Positions 17,815 to 27,766 of a stretch of DNA of 64,000 bases are shown here, in pieces. Position numbers and translations under genes: made by a program. Source of the stretch: Anaerolineales bacterium (lineage in GTDB: Bacteria; Chloroflexota; Anaerolineae; Anaerolineales; Villigracilaceae); assembly GCA_030680795.1 (NCBI GenBank), contig JAUXUL010000043.1, forward strand, positions 48,617 through 112,616. The letters are read 5' to 3'. The number at the start of each line of letters is the position of its first letter. Positions within the stretch are counted from its first letter, which is position 1. The notes below the pieces were generated by a model that ran no database searches, was not told where the DNA came from, and saw only the letters and a list, made by a program, of their open reading frames with translations.

Positions 17815-20613
17815 ATGCCCCCGACACTTTATCTAATTGATGGACATGCTCTGGCCTATCGTATGTACTTTGCCCTGACCGCCGGCGGAAGCAGTCAGCG
17901 CTGGCAGACATCCAAAGGCGAACCCACCGCCGGCATTTATGGTTTTGCGCGTGAACTGGTGCGCGTGCTGGAACAGGAAAAACCTGAATATCTGGCAGTG
18001 GCATTTGATGTGGGAAAAACCTTCCGCGACGAGATCTTCCCCGAATACAAGGCGACCCGCGAAAAAATGCCCGATGAATTGCGTTCGCAGATCGAACGCA
18101 TTCGCGAAATGGTGGATGCCTTCAATATCCCGCGCCTTGAAATGGAAGGATACGAAGCAGATGACGTGCTTGGTTCCATTGCGAAGGTCGCCGCAGAACA
18201 AGGACTGGGCGTAAAGATCATTACAGGTGACAGGGATCTGCTTCAATTGGTCAACGAGCGTACGGCCGTTTATCTTGCAGGCGATGACCAGACATACATC
18301 ACAGATGAGGATGTCATCAACAAATTAGGCGTGCGCCCAGACCAGGTGGTGGATTACAAAGCCCTGGTGGGAGATACATCCGATAACATCCCCGGTGTAA
18401 AAGGTGTCGGCGAAAAGACGGCGACTGCATTGCTCGAAAAATTCGGCACATTGGACGCGATCTATCAAAACCTGGATCAGGTGGAAAATCGGTGGAAGGC
18501 AAAACTCGAGGCAAATAAAGATACGGCTTACATGAGCCGTGACCTGGCCCAGATTGAGATCAATCTTGATATTAAGTTGGACCTTGAACATGCCGCGGTA
18601 AAACCATTTGACCCAGCCAAACTGGAAGTCTTTTTCAAGGAAATGGAATTCCGCACGCTCCTAAGCAAAGTGCCAGGCATCAGCAGCGGCGCGACAGAAA
18701 CCGTTGAAACAGCGCACAAAACCGCAAAAACAAAAAGCGGACAGATGGCCATGTTCGTCAACCAACCGCAGGTTGTTTATTCACCCCAACCATCGAACAT
18801 TGAAGTCATTACCATTGATACAGATGATAAATTAAATGATCTCGTCCAGAAACTATCAAAAGCAAAAGTAATTTCATTTGACACAGAGACCACCGACACG
18901 GAGGAAATGAAAGCAGAGCTTGTCGGCATCTCGCTTGCCATCAGGGAAGGGCAGGGTTATTACATCCCCATCGGTCATATTTCGGGAAATAATCTTTCAA
19001 TTGATAGGGTGATTTCTGCGCTGACGCCATCCATGACAAATGCAAAGATCGGAAAAATAGCGCACAACGCAAAATATGACTACATCCTGCTTGCGCGTTA
19101 TGGTCTGATCACCTCCCCGCTCACCTTCGATACCATGCTGGCTGAATTCATTGTTGATCCTGCCTCGCGTAATCTTGGGTTGAAAAATCTTGCAGCGTTC
19201 CGTCTTGGCGAGGAAATGACTCACATTGAAGATCTGCTCGGCAAAGGTAAAAAGCAGATCAGCATGGCCGATGTGGCGATTGAAACCGCCGCGAACTATG
19301 CCGCCGCCGATGCCGAGACCACGCTGCGCCTGATGCCCATTTTGCAAACAGAATTGGAACGCGTGAACGGCACAAAAATTCTGGATGATATTGACATGCC
19401 TCTCACCGCCGTACTGGCAGAAATGGAAATGAAAGGCGCATTGATTGATATAAAATTTTTCAGCGAAATGTCCATTGACCTGGGCAAACGCCTCGCTGAA
19501 ATTGAAAAGCAAATTTTCGACCTGGCGGGCAAGACCTTCAATATTAACTCGCCGCAGCAACTTTCGAATATTCTCTTCAATCATCTGCGCCTCGAACCAC
19601 CCGACAAAGGGCGCAAAACAGCAACTGGCTTTTACTCCACCTCGGCAGACGTGCTGGAGTCCATGCGCGGCAAGCATCCCATTTTGGATTGGATCCTCGA
19701 GCAGCGCGAACTCTCCAAACTAAAATCCACTTATGTGGATGCACTGCCCGGCGCAGTGGATAAAAACACCGGCCGCGTGCATACTTCCTACAGCCAGATC
19801 GGCGCAGTCACGGGACGTCTCTCCTCCAATAATCCGAATTTGCAGAATATCCCGATCCGCACCGAGACGGGACGCCGCGTGCGAAACGGATTCATCGCAG
19901 ATCAAGGCAACGTCCTGCTTTCAGTGGATTACGCACAGATCGAGTTACGCATCGTCGCGCACATGGCAGAGGATGAAGCCATGCTGGCCGCCTTCCGCGC
20001 GGAAGAAGACATTCACGCCACCACAGCCGCCGCCATCTACGATATTGAGCTGGATCAAGTGACCAAAGACATGCGCCGCCACGCAAAGGCGATCAACTTC
20101 GGGTTGATCTACGGCATGTCGGCATTTGGCCTGACCCGCTCCACAGAGTTGACATTGGCCGAAGCGGAGGATTTTGTCAAAGCTTACTTTAGAAAATTCC
20201 CCGCTGTAAAAAAATATCTGGATGGAATGAGAAAGCAAGCCGCTGAGATCGGCTACGTGGAAACCTTGCTTGGGCGCCGACGCTACTTTCCCGCCTTGCA
20301 AGGCAAGGTCAATGTACAAATGAAAAACCGCGAAGAACGCGAAGCCATCAACGCTCCCATTCAAGGCACTGCGGCGGACATTATGAAACTCGCCATGTTG
20401 AAAATTCCATCCGCATTGAAAGCCGCCGGCTTGAAAGGCAAAATGCTTTTGCAAGTGCATGATGAACTTGTGCTGGAATGTCCTAAAAGCGAAGTGCAAA
20501 AAACCGCGCAGGTCGTTCAACAAACAATGGCAAATGCCTACCCGCTGAGTATCCCCCTCGAAACAGAGGCAAGAGCGGGCGCGAATTGGGGCGAAATGAC
20601 CGTACTAAAGTAA
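17815..20613 (+). CDS. polA: DNA polymerase I
   Basis: 932-aa repair and Okazaki-fragment polymerase. Order of domains: 5' nuclease (about 1-290; YLIDGHALAYR, YKATREKMPDEL, EADDVLGS, DSSDNIPGV-like DTSDNIPGVKGVGEKTA), a 3'-5' exonuclease domain (about 325-520) that retains the first acidic motif FDTETT, and family A polymerase (about 560-932) with TGRLSSNNPNLQNIPIRTE, DYAQIELRI, RRHAKAINFGLIYGMSAFGL and QVHDELVLE. The ATG at 17815 is chosen over the TTG 33 nt upstream because family members begin at the P-T-LYLIDGH strand. No clear SD. Confidence 0.95.
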   Translation: MPPTLYLIDGHALAYRMYFALTAGGSSQRWQTSKGEPTAGIYGFARELVRVLEQEKPEYLAVAFDVGKTFRDEIFPEYKATREKMPDELRSQIERIREMVDAFNIPRLEMEGYEADDVLGSIAKVAAEQGLGVKIITGDRDLLQLVNERTAVYLAGDDQTYITDEDVINKLGVRPDQVVDYKALVGDTSDNIPGVKGVGEKTATALLEKFGTLDAIYQNLDQVENRWKAKLEANKDTAYMSRDLAQIEINLDIKLDLEHAAVKPFDPAKLEVFFKEMEFRTLLSKVPGISSGATETVETAHKTAKTKSGQMAMFVNQPQVVYSPQPSNIEVITIDTDDKLNDLVQKLSKAKVISFDTETTDTEEMKAELVGISLAIREGQGYYIPIGHISGNNLSIDRVISALTPSMTNAKIGKIAHNAKYDYILLARYGLITSPLTFDTMLAEFIVDPASRNLGLKNLAAFRLGEEMTHIEDLLGKGKKQISMADVAIETAANYAAADAETTLRLMPILQTELERVNGTKILDDIDMPLTAVLAEMEMKGALIDIKFFSEMSIDLGKRLAEIEKQIFDLAGKTFNINSPQQLSNILFNHLRLEPPDKGRKTATGFYSTSADVLESMRGKHPILDWILEQRELSKLKSTYVDALPGAVDKNTGRVHTSYSQIGAVTGRLSSNNPNLQNIPIRTETGRRVRNGFIADQGNVLLSVDYAQIELRIVAHMAEDEAMLAAFRAEEDIHATTAAAIYDIELDQVTKDMRRHAKAINFGLIYGMSAFGLTRSTELTLAEAEDFVKAYFRKFPAVKKYLDGMRKQAAEIGYVETLLGRRRYFPALQGKVNVQMKNREEREAINAPIQGTAADIMKLAMLKIPSALKAAGLKGKMLLQVHDELVLECPKSEVQKTAQVVQQTMANAYPLSIPLETEARAGANWGEMTVLK

Positions 20614-20626
20614 TCACCGGTGCGCT

Positions 20627-20656
20627 TTGTCTATCCTTTTTATACAAGGTTATAAT
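20627..20656 (+). promoter_or_regulatory. Promoter of the TPR gene
   Basis: -35 TTGTCT (20627-20632), 18-bp spacer and perfect -10 TATAAT (20651-20656), 47 nt before the ATG of the TPR protein. Confidence 0.6.
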
Positions 20657-20703
20657 TCCGTTACCGATCAAAAATCATCGCAAATGCGAAAGTAGAATCA
20701 ATT

Positions 20704-23019
20704 ATGCCCGGACGAGATGACATTTTTCAAAAAGCAATGAACGAAGGCCACTCCGCCGCCTGGGATCAGGAATGGGATAAGGCTGTCAGTGCCTATCGCC
20801 GCGCTTTACAGGAAATTCCCGATCAGCCCAAAGCGCTCAACAGTCTTGGGCTGGCGCTTTATCAAATTGGCAGCATCGAAGAGTCTTTGCAGGTCTATAT
20901 GATCGTGGCAAAGATCTCGCCAGATGACCCGGTGCCGATGGAAAAAGTGGCGCACCTTTCTGAAAGACTCGGCAACTTAAAAAACGCAACCGATGCGGCC
21001 CTGCGCGCGGGCGATCTCTTTATACAACAACGGGACACCCAAAAAGCTCTTGAAAACTGGGTCCGCGTTACAAATTTAAATCCAGAACATGCCGTTGCAC
21101 ATTCGCGCCTCGCGCAGGTGCATGAAAAACTTGGGCACACCCAACAGGCTGTGATGGAATATCTCGCTGTTGCCAGCATCATTCAGCGCGCAGGCAACGC
21201 CGAAAAAACAAAAGATATGGTGGAAAAAGCGCAGTCTCTTTTGCCGAACAGCCCCGAAGTGAAGCAAGCGCAGACTTTTCTCAAAACAGGACAACTGCTT
21301 CCCAAACCAATCCGCGGCAAAGGCGGGACGGGTCCCATCCGCATGGCGCAGGTAAAACAATTGCAAACCCCTCACGCTTCGCGAACCGCCTCCGGTCTGG
21401 ACCCGGTATCTGAAGCTCGTCAAAAAGCATTGACCCAGCTAGCAGAGTTACTCTTCGAATACTCCGATGAAAGCCCCTCCTCGCAGGAACGCCGCGGGCT
21501 TTTCGAGATTATGAAAGGGACAGGCAACGTCTCCATGCAACAAGCGCAGCAGGCCAAAGTGATTCTGCACCTCGGTCAGGCTATTGATGCGCAAAGCAAA
21601 GGCAGGGAGTCCCAAGCCGTCGAAGAAATGGAAGGCGCCCTGGAAGCGGGCTTTAAACACCCGTCCCTATATTTCAACCTCGGTCTTTTACGTTTCAAGG
21701 GGGAACGGCTCGAAAGCGCACAACGCTTTTTACAAAATGCCGTCAAACACAACGATTATGCACTTGCAACCCGCCTGTTACTGGGGCAGTTGCTTGTGAG
21801 AAAATCCAACTTCCGCGAAGCCGTATTGGAATATCTGGAAGCGTTGAAACTCGCCGATTCAATGACCGTCCCGGCAGAACAATCGGATGACATCCGCCAG
21901 CAATATGAACCGCTGATTGAGGCCTATCAGGGCAAGAACGATGAAGCAGCCTTACGTAAAGTGTGCGAAAACATCAACGGCTTGCTCATGCGCCCGGATT
22001 GGCGCGAGCAACTCCACAAAACACGCGAACAGATGCCGATACAGGAGGGCAATATGCTTGCTCCGCTTGCAGATGTCATCCTGCAGGCACAATCCAGTAC
22101 AGTGCTTGAATCGATGAACCGCATCAATCAACTGGCGCGCATGGGAAGTTTACGCTCCGCAATGGGCGAAGCCTACGACGCCGTACAACAAGCACCGACG
22201 TACCTGCCCCTCCACATTCTCATGGGCGATCTGCTTGTTCAGGAAGGCCGCACCACAGAGGCGATCTCAAAATTCAGTGTGGTTGCGCAATCCTACAGTG
22301 CGCGCGGCGAGGTGTTTCAAGCCGAAAAATTATTGCGCCGCATCATCCAACTCTCACCGATGGACCTCAACTCCCGCACCAGACTCATTGATCAACTGGT
22401 GGCGAGGGGACAAACCGATGACGCCATCCATGAATACCTGGAACTTGCTGAGATCTACTATCGCCTCGCCGAGCTCGATATGGCTCGCAAGACCTACACA
22501 TCTGCTCTTCGCATGGTTCAACAAGGCAATGCCGCCCGCGAGTGGAACACACGCATCCTTCAGCGTATGGCAGATATTGACCTGCAGCGCTTGGATTGGA
22601 AACAAGCCTTGCGCGTCTATGAACAAATACGCTCACTCGACCCCGACGACGATGGAGCACGCAAACAATTGGTCGAACTCAACCTGCGCATGAAACAGCC
22701 CGATAAAGCCTTGAGCGAAATTGAAAACTACATCAATCACTTGGAGAGTCAGCACAATAACGATCTGGCAATCATCTTCCTTCAAGAACTTGTAAATGAA
22801 TATGAAAACCAACCCCTCCTGAATCGCACGCTCGCTGCACAACTTCACCGCTCAGGTCGCACAAATGAAGCGATCACCCTGCTTGATAAACTCAGTGAAA
22901 CCCTTATGCAAAACGGTGACAAGCCAGGCGCCATGCAGGTCATCAACCAGATCGTATTGATGAACCCGCCGAAGGTGGAGGATTACCGGCAACTGCTCAT
23001 CCAAATGCGAAATACCTAA
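20704..23019 (+). CDS. Large tetratricopeptide repeat protein
   Basis: 771-aa soluble protein made almost entirely of TPR helices: clear repeats at residues 15-190 (WDKAVSAYRRALQEIPDQPKA, and LGHTQQAVMEYLAVA), a low-complexity break at about 200-235 (GKGGTGPIRMAQ), more repeats at 290-400, and a C-terminal series from about 490 (LPLHILMGDLLVQEGRTTEA). No signal peptide or membrane segment. Probably a scaffold for a protein complex; partners unknown. Transcribed from its own promoter just downstream of polA. Confidence 0.87.
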   Translation: MPGRDDIFQKAMNEGHSAAWDQEWDKAVSAYRRALQEIPDQPKALNSLGLALYQIGSIEESLQVYMIVAKISPDDPVPMEKVAHLSERLGNLKNATDAALRAGDLFIQQRDTQKALENWVRVTNLNPEHAVAHSRLAQVHEKLGHTQQAVMEYLAVASIIQRAGNAEKTKDMVEKAQSLLPNSPEVKQAQTFLKTGQLLPKPIRGKGGTGPIRMAQVKQLQTPHASRTASGLDPVSEARQKALTQLAELLFEYSDESPSSQERRGLFEIMKGTGNVSMQQAQQAKVILHLGQAIDAQSKGRESQAVEEMEGALEAGFKHPSLYFNLGLLRFKGERLESAQRFLQNAVKHNDYALATRLLLGQLLVRKSNFREAVLEYLEALKLADSMTVPAEQSDDIRQQYEPLIEAYQGKNDEAALRKVCENINGLLMRPDWREQLHKTREQMPIQEGNMLAPLADVILQAQSSTVLESMNRINQLARMGSLRSAMGEAYDAVQQAPTYLPLHILMGDLLVQEGRTTEAISKFSVVAQSYSARGEVFQAEKLLRRIIQLSPMDLNSRTRLIDQLVARGQTDDAIHEYLELAEIYYRLAELDMARKTYTSALRMVQQGNAAREWNTRILQRMADIDLQRLDWKQALRVYEQIRSLDPDDDGARKQLVELNLRMKQPDKALSEIENYINHLESQHNNDLAIIFLQELVNEYENQPLLNRTLAAQLHRSGRTNEAITLLDKLSETLMQNGDKPGAMQVINQIVLMNPPKVEDYRQLLIQMRNT

Positions 23020-23170
23020 GAAGACAGGGGGCCATCACAAACAATGGGCATTTTCTTTCCTGCGCCTCGCATTTAATTCCAAACCTGTCTCTGTTCCGCA
23101 CAGCATTTTCGACATGACAAATAGTCATCCCAACTTGTGACAAAAGTTTTAACGGCTTACAAAGCCTGCA

Positions 23171-23179
23171 TGCTATAAT
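23171..23179 (+). promoter_or_regulatory. Extended -10 promoter of ctaA
   Basis: TGC-TATAAT at 23171-23179, 30 nt before the ATG; the -35 is weak, as expected for an extended -10. The same TGCTATAAT element occurs at 28478-28470 on the other strand. Confidence 0.55.
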
Positions 23180-23208
23180 CCCTGCGATTTCAATACTGGA
23201 GAAGCAAC

Positions 23209-24261
23209 ATGCCAAAAACCCACTGGAAGAACACCAGTACTTCGAAAAACAACGCCGTCATGAATTGGCTGTTCATTTTTAGCTTCGTGGTAGCATTCCT
23301 GATTATCTTCGGGGGATTTGTCCGCCTTACTCGTTCCGGGCTTTCCATCGTTGAATGGAATCCCGTCAGCGGTGTGATGCCTCCCATCGGTCAGCAAGCC
23401 TGGCAGGAGGAATTCACCAAGTATCAACTCACGCCTGAATACATCAAGATCAACACAGGTATGACGCTCCCAGAATACCAATTCATCTTCTACATGGAAT
23501 GGGTCCACCGCATCATTGCCCGCCTGGCAGGCTTGTTCTATGCCATTCCTGTGTTCTATTTCCTTTTCAAGAAAACCATCCCTTTCAAGGAATTCGGCAT
23601 TTATATTGTGATGGGACTGCTCTTCATCGGGCAGGCTTTCATGGGCTGGTATATGGTCGCCAGCGGATTGGTGGAGCGCCCCGCCGTCAGCCACTTCCGC
23701 CTGACCGTTCATCTGTTATTTGCACTGACCCTCTTCGGCATTGCATTGTGGACGGCGCTCGGTCACAAATATGGCTTACCTGACACATCGAAGAAAGCCA
23801 AATGGTCCCTGCCGTCAAAAGTATCCTTCTGGTCAACGGTTGTGCTGCTGATTCAAATCGCCTACGGCGGTATGACGGCTGGCCTCAAGGCAGGTCATGT
23901 TTCAGATACATGGCCGCTTATGTTTGGAAAATTAATACCGCCCAACCTCTTCAACTCATGGAGCGACCTGTTTGAAACCCCACAAACCATTGTCTTCATC
24001 CACCGCTGGTTTGCGTGGCTGGGAATGATCCTCGCGCCTGTGTTGTATTACATCGTCAAGAAACAAAACTACCCCGCCGATATCCAAAACGGACTCAAGT
24101 GGTTGATTAGCATCGTCGCCTTGCAAATCGCACTTGGCGTGTTAACCATTTTGTCATACGTTAACATCGTGATTGCGCTGATCCACCAGGCCAATGCCAT
24201 CGTCCTGTTTGGGCTGGCGCTGTATTTTATTCACAGATTCAGGGCATTGGATAGGAAATAG
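23209..24261 (+). CDS. ctaA: Heme A synthase, COX15/CtaA family
   Basis: 350-aa inner-membrane enzyme that oxidises the C8 methyl of heme O to the formyl of heme A for cytochrome oxidase. Eight helices with the paired heme-ligand His motifs: MEWVHRIIARLAG, FRLTVHLLFALTLFG, FIHRWFAWLGM and ALIHQANAIVLFG; GGFVRLTRSGLSIVEWNPVSGVMPP is split over the first periplasmic loop and is typical of the COX15 (alphaproteobacterial/mitochondrial) type. SD GGAG 7 nt upstream. No ctaB or oxidase genes are adjacent. Confidence 0.93.
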   Translation: MPKTHWKNTSTSKNNAVMNWLFIFSFVVAFLIIFGGFVRLTRSGLSIVEWNPVSGVMPPIGQQAWQEEFTKYQLTPEYIKINTGMTLPEYQFIFYMEWVHRIIARLAGLFYAIPVFYFLFKKTIPFKEFGIYIVMGLLFIGQAFMGWYMVASGLVERPAVSHFRLTVHLLFALTLFGIALWTALGHKYGLPDTSKKAKWSLPSKVSFWSTVVLLIQIAYGGMTAGLKAGHVSDTWPLMFGKLIPPNLFNSWSDLFETPQTIVFIHRWFAWLGMILAPVLYYIVKKQNYPADIQNGLKWLISIVALQIALGVLTILSYVNIVIALIHQANAIVLFGLALYFIHRFRALDRK

Positions 24262-24273
24262 ATAAGCTCAACG

Positions 24274-24320
24274 ACAATAAAGCGATGGTGGATAATTTCC
24301 ACCATCGCTTTATTGTTTAA
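24274..24320 (+). terminator. Strong intrinsic terminator after ctaA
   Basis: Perfect 19-bp stem (24274-24292 with 24298-24316), loop TAATT, then TTAATT. It begins 13 nt after the ctaA stop. Confidence 0.85.
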
Positions 24321-24337
24321 TTCGCTGCCGTACATCC

Positions 24338-24434
24338 GTCATTGCGAGACGCCGCTTTTGTACTTCGGCGGTGAACCAATCTCCCCGCAGTCTGAGATTG
24401 CTTCGGGTAAAAACAAGAGTGCCCTCGCGATGAT
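24338..24434. repeat. MITE-like palindromic repeat, GTCATTGCGAG family
   Basis: GTCATTGCGAG at the left and CTCGCGATGAT at the right frame GAACCAATCTCC and GAGATTGCTTC, themselves inverted. Same family as 7242-7372 and 58634-58721. The gap 24262-24501 holds this repeat and the ctaA terminator, nothing else I can see. Confidence 0.8.
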
Positions 24435-24501
24435 GGAATTTACTCATATTTGTACAGTAGAGAGTTGTTTAATAAAAATCATTCACTCAGGTATTCGCTC
24501 T

Positions 24502-25248
24502 TTATTGACCCATCTCAGCCAGAGCCGCTTCGATCTTTTCCTGGAAGATCTCAATAGGTTGTGCACCTTCGATCAATACCGTCTTTTCCTCTCCATTTAC
24601 AGAATAGGTCAACAGGAATGAAGGAGTCGCCTGAATACCGGCAAGAACACCATTCTTGAAATCCTCTTCAACCAGGCTCTTATAATTTCCGCCATTAAAG
24701 CATGAGCGGAAGGCATCCATGTTCAAGTCAATCTTTTCAGAAAAAGCCAACAGGCGGCGGTCTGCGTAAGCGCCGACATTCGAGCCAGCCTGATTTACAA
24801 ATATAATATCGTGCATTTCCCAGAATTTTCCCTGATCGCCTGCGCAATATGCCCCTTCTGCCGCCCTGCCAGATTCCGCGCCAACGAAGTCGCCGAAGGA
24901 GTGATACACAAAATATACAGTGCCGTCGCTGATATATCTTTCCACTAACTGTTCTTCCGTATTCTCAAAGAAAACACGGCAGAAAGAACATTGAAAATCT
25001 GAATATTCATCGATCTTGATTGGGGCATCAGGGTTACCTATTGTGTTGAAATCCACATTCGCGCGGGAAATAACAGGCGCAGAAAACACCTCGCCAACGG
25101 GCTTGAAATTCGGGTATATGAACAAAAAAGCCAAAAAAAGCGCTCCAACGGAAATAAGGCCTATGCTCAATAAGCGAGAGCGCTGTCCCTTACGGCGTAT
25201 TTGATCACGGCGTGCCTGCCGCTTGCTGATTTCTTTATTGCTGCTCAT
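24502..25248 (-). CDS. DsbA/BdbD-family thiol-disulfide oxidoreductase, membrane-anchored
   Basis: 248-aa exported thioredoxin-fold protein: very basic N-terminus, anchor helix (about 26-46), DsbA domain with active site CSFC (C87, C90) in DFQCSFCRVFF and cis-Pro loop ATPSFLLTY. A second Cys pair candidate is C-x-n in AYCAGDQ and FRSCFNGG. SD AGGAG upstream of the ATG. Paralogue of 2467-3150 but with a different active-site dipeptide (SF against PA), so probably a different redox potential. Confidence 0.88.
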   Translation of the reverse strand: MSSNKEISKRQARRDQIRRKGQRSRLLSIGLISVGALFLAFLFIYPNFKPVGEVFSAPVISRANVDFNTIGNPDAPIKIDEYSDFQCSFCRVFFENTEEQLVERYISDGTVYFVYHSFGDFVGAESGRAAEGAYCAGDQGKFWEMHDIIFVNQAGSNVGAYADRRLLAFSEKIDLNMDAFRSCFNGGNYKSLVEEDFKNGVLAGIQATPSFLLTYSVNGEEKTVLIEGAQPIEIFQEKIEAALAEMGQ

Positions 25249-25341
25249 ACCGACTCCTATGTTATAAGTTTAACTATGTATTATTATTTTCTCATATTGA
25301 AACAGATTTGTCCATTGAAGCGTTAAAATGTTCTTATTTTA

Positions 25342-26181
25342 TTATTTGCGCAAACGGGCATCCATCCAAAGTGTTATTGTTTTGAAGACTTCAGTCTGTT
25401 CGGGTTCATTGTGAAGTTCGTGGGTGGCGTCCTCCCACAAAACCAATGTGCACTTTTCTTTCAGCGGAGCGGCGAATTCGATACTGCTTGAGGGGAAAGC
25501 GAGTTTATCGTTCCTGCCATGCAAAAGCAGCAACGGAAGCGAAAAATCGCGCGCATGTTCCAACAACCATTTATTAACGCCAAGAATAATCTTTCCAAAG
25601 CCCAGCGAAACTTTATCATGCACAAGCGGGTCATTGATATAGGCCTGCACAACCTTTTCATCACGCGAAATACTTGTCGGGTCCAGTCCGCTCGCGAGGG
25701 ATACGCCTGGCATAATTGTCCCCAACACCTTTGCAATGCTGACTTTTATGACTTGTTTCTCAAGAGCGGTGTGCAATCCCGAACTGGTGGCAACCACTCC
25801 CTTCACTTTCGGTTTGCGCTGCAGTCCATAATACAAAACCTGAATCCCTCCCAGGCTGTGCCCATACAGGAAGAGCGGCAGGCCTGCATAGCGTCCACCG
25901 GCCTGCTCAAGTAAGACATCTATATCCATCATGGAATCCTCAATAGACGAGATATGTCCCCGCGCGCCGCCAGAACGGCCATGCCCGCGCAAGTCTGATG
26001 TAAACAGTACAAAGCCTTCCTTCCCAAATGCTTCGGCGACATGGGCATAACGAGAACTATGCTCACCCAGACCATGCAGCAGGCAGATGACCGCCTTGGG
26101 CTGCAATTCCGTCGGTTCCCAGGCTTGTCCAAAAATATTCAAACCATCGCGCGTTTTCCAGGTCAGTTCATGATGCTGCAT
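25342..26181 (-). CDS. Alpha/beta hydrolase, monoacylglycerol lipase type
   Basis: 279-aa soluble serine hydrolase. Oxyanion motif LLHGLGEHSSRY, nucleophile elbow GHSLGG (S109), acid in LLHGRNDKLA and His in DATHELHNE. The LRGHGRSGGARGHISS segment is typical of the monoglyceride lipase/lysophospholipase branch (Hydrolase_4). Substrate presumably an acylglycerol, by family. SD GGAGG before the ATG. Single gene. Confidence 0.9.
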   Translation of the reverse strand: MQHHELTWKTRDGLNIFGQAWEPTELQPKAVICLLHGLGEHSSRYAHVAEAFGKEGFVLFTSDLRGHGRSGGARGHISSIEDSMMDIDVLLEQAGGRYAGLPLFLYGHSLGGIQVLYYGLQRKPKVKGVVATSSGLHTALEKQVIKVSIAKVLGTIMPGVSLASGLDPTSISRDEKVVQAYINDPLVHDKVSLGFGKIILGVNKWLLEHARDFSLPLLLLHGRNDKLAFPSSSIEFAAPLKEKCTLVLWEDATHELHNEPEQTEVFKTITLWMDARLRK

Positions 26182-26304
26182 TTAATCCTCCAAGGGTGAT
26201 CTTAAATTCACATTGATGTGCGCCCACCGCACGGCAGGCGCGTTCTTCAATATCATGTTCCCTGCCATCTGCCCAGTATAAACATTCATGGATCAAGCCC
26301 AGGA

Positions 26305-27210
26305 TCACGAAGCAGATTGGGGGGTCATATCCGGGCGGTACACAAGTACTGGAAAATTTTCGCCTGTGTATTTAAAACCCATCTTTTCATAAAGGGCCAA
26401 AGATGCAGCATTATCCGCCTGTGTGTTGACGGAAAGCCTGCCGATTTGACCAAAATTCATGCGCTGGATCAAGTCGCTCACTAATGCCGCACCTACTCCC
26501 CTGCCTTGCGCCTCAGGCTGAACTCCGAGCCTGGCGAGGTGCGCCCCAAGCAAATTCCCTGTACTGATCTGATACCCGATCACGCCCGAATCATCTTCAG
26601 CGACTGTGGCATGCAGGGCCTGAGAACGCGCTCGTTGAAGTGAATCAAAGGTGTTGTGCCAAAAATGACCGAACGAAGCAAAGTCCACTTTTGTGACAGC
26701 ATACAAATCCGATGCCAGCATGGGGCGTATCCGCATCCCTTCAGGCGTATTGAATGCTTTGGCATTTTCGCCGCTCCATTGCAATAGAATAATATTTTGT
26801 TTTAATTCAAAGCCGCTGGAGAGCAGGATGTTTTGAAACCAGGGCTTTACTACAATCGCCGCGATTTGTGTTCCCTGGCACTGCCCGCCAAGGCAAGTGT
26901 GCGGGTTGGCGCGGATAATTTCAGGGTACGCAGCTCCCGATAAGGCAGACCAGGCTTCAGGTCCAGAAAGATGCGGGTGATACGCGAAGAGACGTATCCA
27001 TGCAACATGTGGAGGGTCTTCGGGGCAAGCCAGGGCGGCATTGATTCGTCCATCTTCCTCCATCACCCAGTAATTTTGCGAGCCGACCCAATCCAGCGCA
27101 GACCGCCAATCCAAATGACGGTGTAGATTGGCTTCATGTAAAATAAGGTTGGCGATCTGGTGATAATCCTGTGTGAGCGCGCGCCGAACCCGCAAGCTAA
27201 GGTTGATCAT
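26305..27210 (-). CDS. GNAT-family N-acetyltransferase
   Basis: 301-aa protein with a GNAT domain at the C-terminus (about 160-295): acetyl-CoA loop LGVQPEAQGRGVGAALVSDLI and VNTQADNAASLALYEKMGF. The N-terminal half looks like a degenerate second GNAT fold (RALTQDYHQIANLILHEA). Substrate unknown. Its ATG overlaps the stop of the upstream TPR gene by 4 nt (ATGA), so both are translationally coupled. Confidence 0.87.
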   Translation of the reverse strand: MINLSLRVRRALTQDYHQIANLILHEANLHRHLDWRSALDWVGSQNYWVMEEDGRINAALACPEDPPHVAWIRLFAYHPHLSGPEAWSALSGAAYPEIIRANPHTCLGGQCQGTQIAAIVVKPWFQNILLSSGFELKQNIILLQWSGENAKAFNTPEGMRIRPMLASDLYAVTKVDFASFGHFWHNTFDSLQRARSQALHATVAEDDSGVIGYQISTGNLLGAHLARLGVQPEAQGRGVGAALVSDLIQRMNFGQIGRLSVNTQADNAASLALYEKMGFKYTGENFPVLVYRPDMTPQSAS

Positions 27211-27734
27211 CCTCTATTGATCAGGCCAAGGAAGAAATTTAGGATGCGCTCAAAAAAGCCCGGTGTTTGTTTTGCATCCAGTGAGCCCATCATCTTAAAT
27301 GCTGATTCGGTGAGCTGGCCTGTTTTTAGTTTGACAGCGGCGGCTGATTTCATGACCATGGAAACCAGATCGCCTTCATTGACCTGCTTGAATAACTCCG
27401 CAGAAAATTCATACTTTGCGATGGCTTCATCGTACCGCTTGAGAGCCTCGAGCGCCGCGGCCTGATTCCCTAATGCCATGGCCTGGTGTTTGTAATCTTT
27501 TGCGCCTGCGAATATTTGATCCGTGTCAAGCGCCGCATCCAGCGACTCTTGCGGCTGGCCGGCCTGCAACAGCGCAACGCTCATGTTGTTCTTCACTTCA
27601 GCGGCCATTAACTCTGCGTGCCCCAAAGTGTATCCTTCTGCAGCTTGATAGAATAAATCGGCGGCTTCCTTGTATTTTTTATTTTGATAAGCGCGTTTAC
27701 CCTGGGCTTCGAGATGTGCTGGTTCAAGTGTCAT
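27207..27734 (-). CDS. Small TPR-like protein
   Basis: 175-aa soluble protein with TPR-like helices (AYQNKKYKEAADLFYQAAEGYT; ALKRYDEAIAKYEFSAELFKQ). I start at the ATG at 27734 (MTLEPAHLE); a TTG at 27770 would add 12 residues and overlap the upstream regulator by 4 nt, so it remains possible. It lies between the two-HTH regulator and the acetyltransferase in a three-gene unit. Function unknown. Confidence 0.78.
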   Translation of the reverse strand: MTLEPAHLEAQGKRAYQNKKYKEAADLFYQAAEGYTLGHAELMAAEVKNNMSVALLQAGQPQESLDAALDTDQIFAGAKDYKHQAMALGNQAAALEALKRYDEAIAKYEFSAELFKQVNEGDLVSMVMKSAAAVKLKTGQLTESAFKMMGSLDAKQTPGFFERILNFFLGLINRG

Positions 27735-27766
27735 GTAGGATTTTACCGGGATTTCTTTCAAAAATA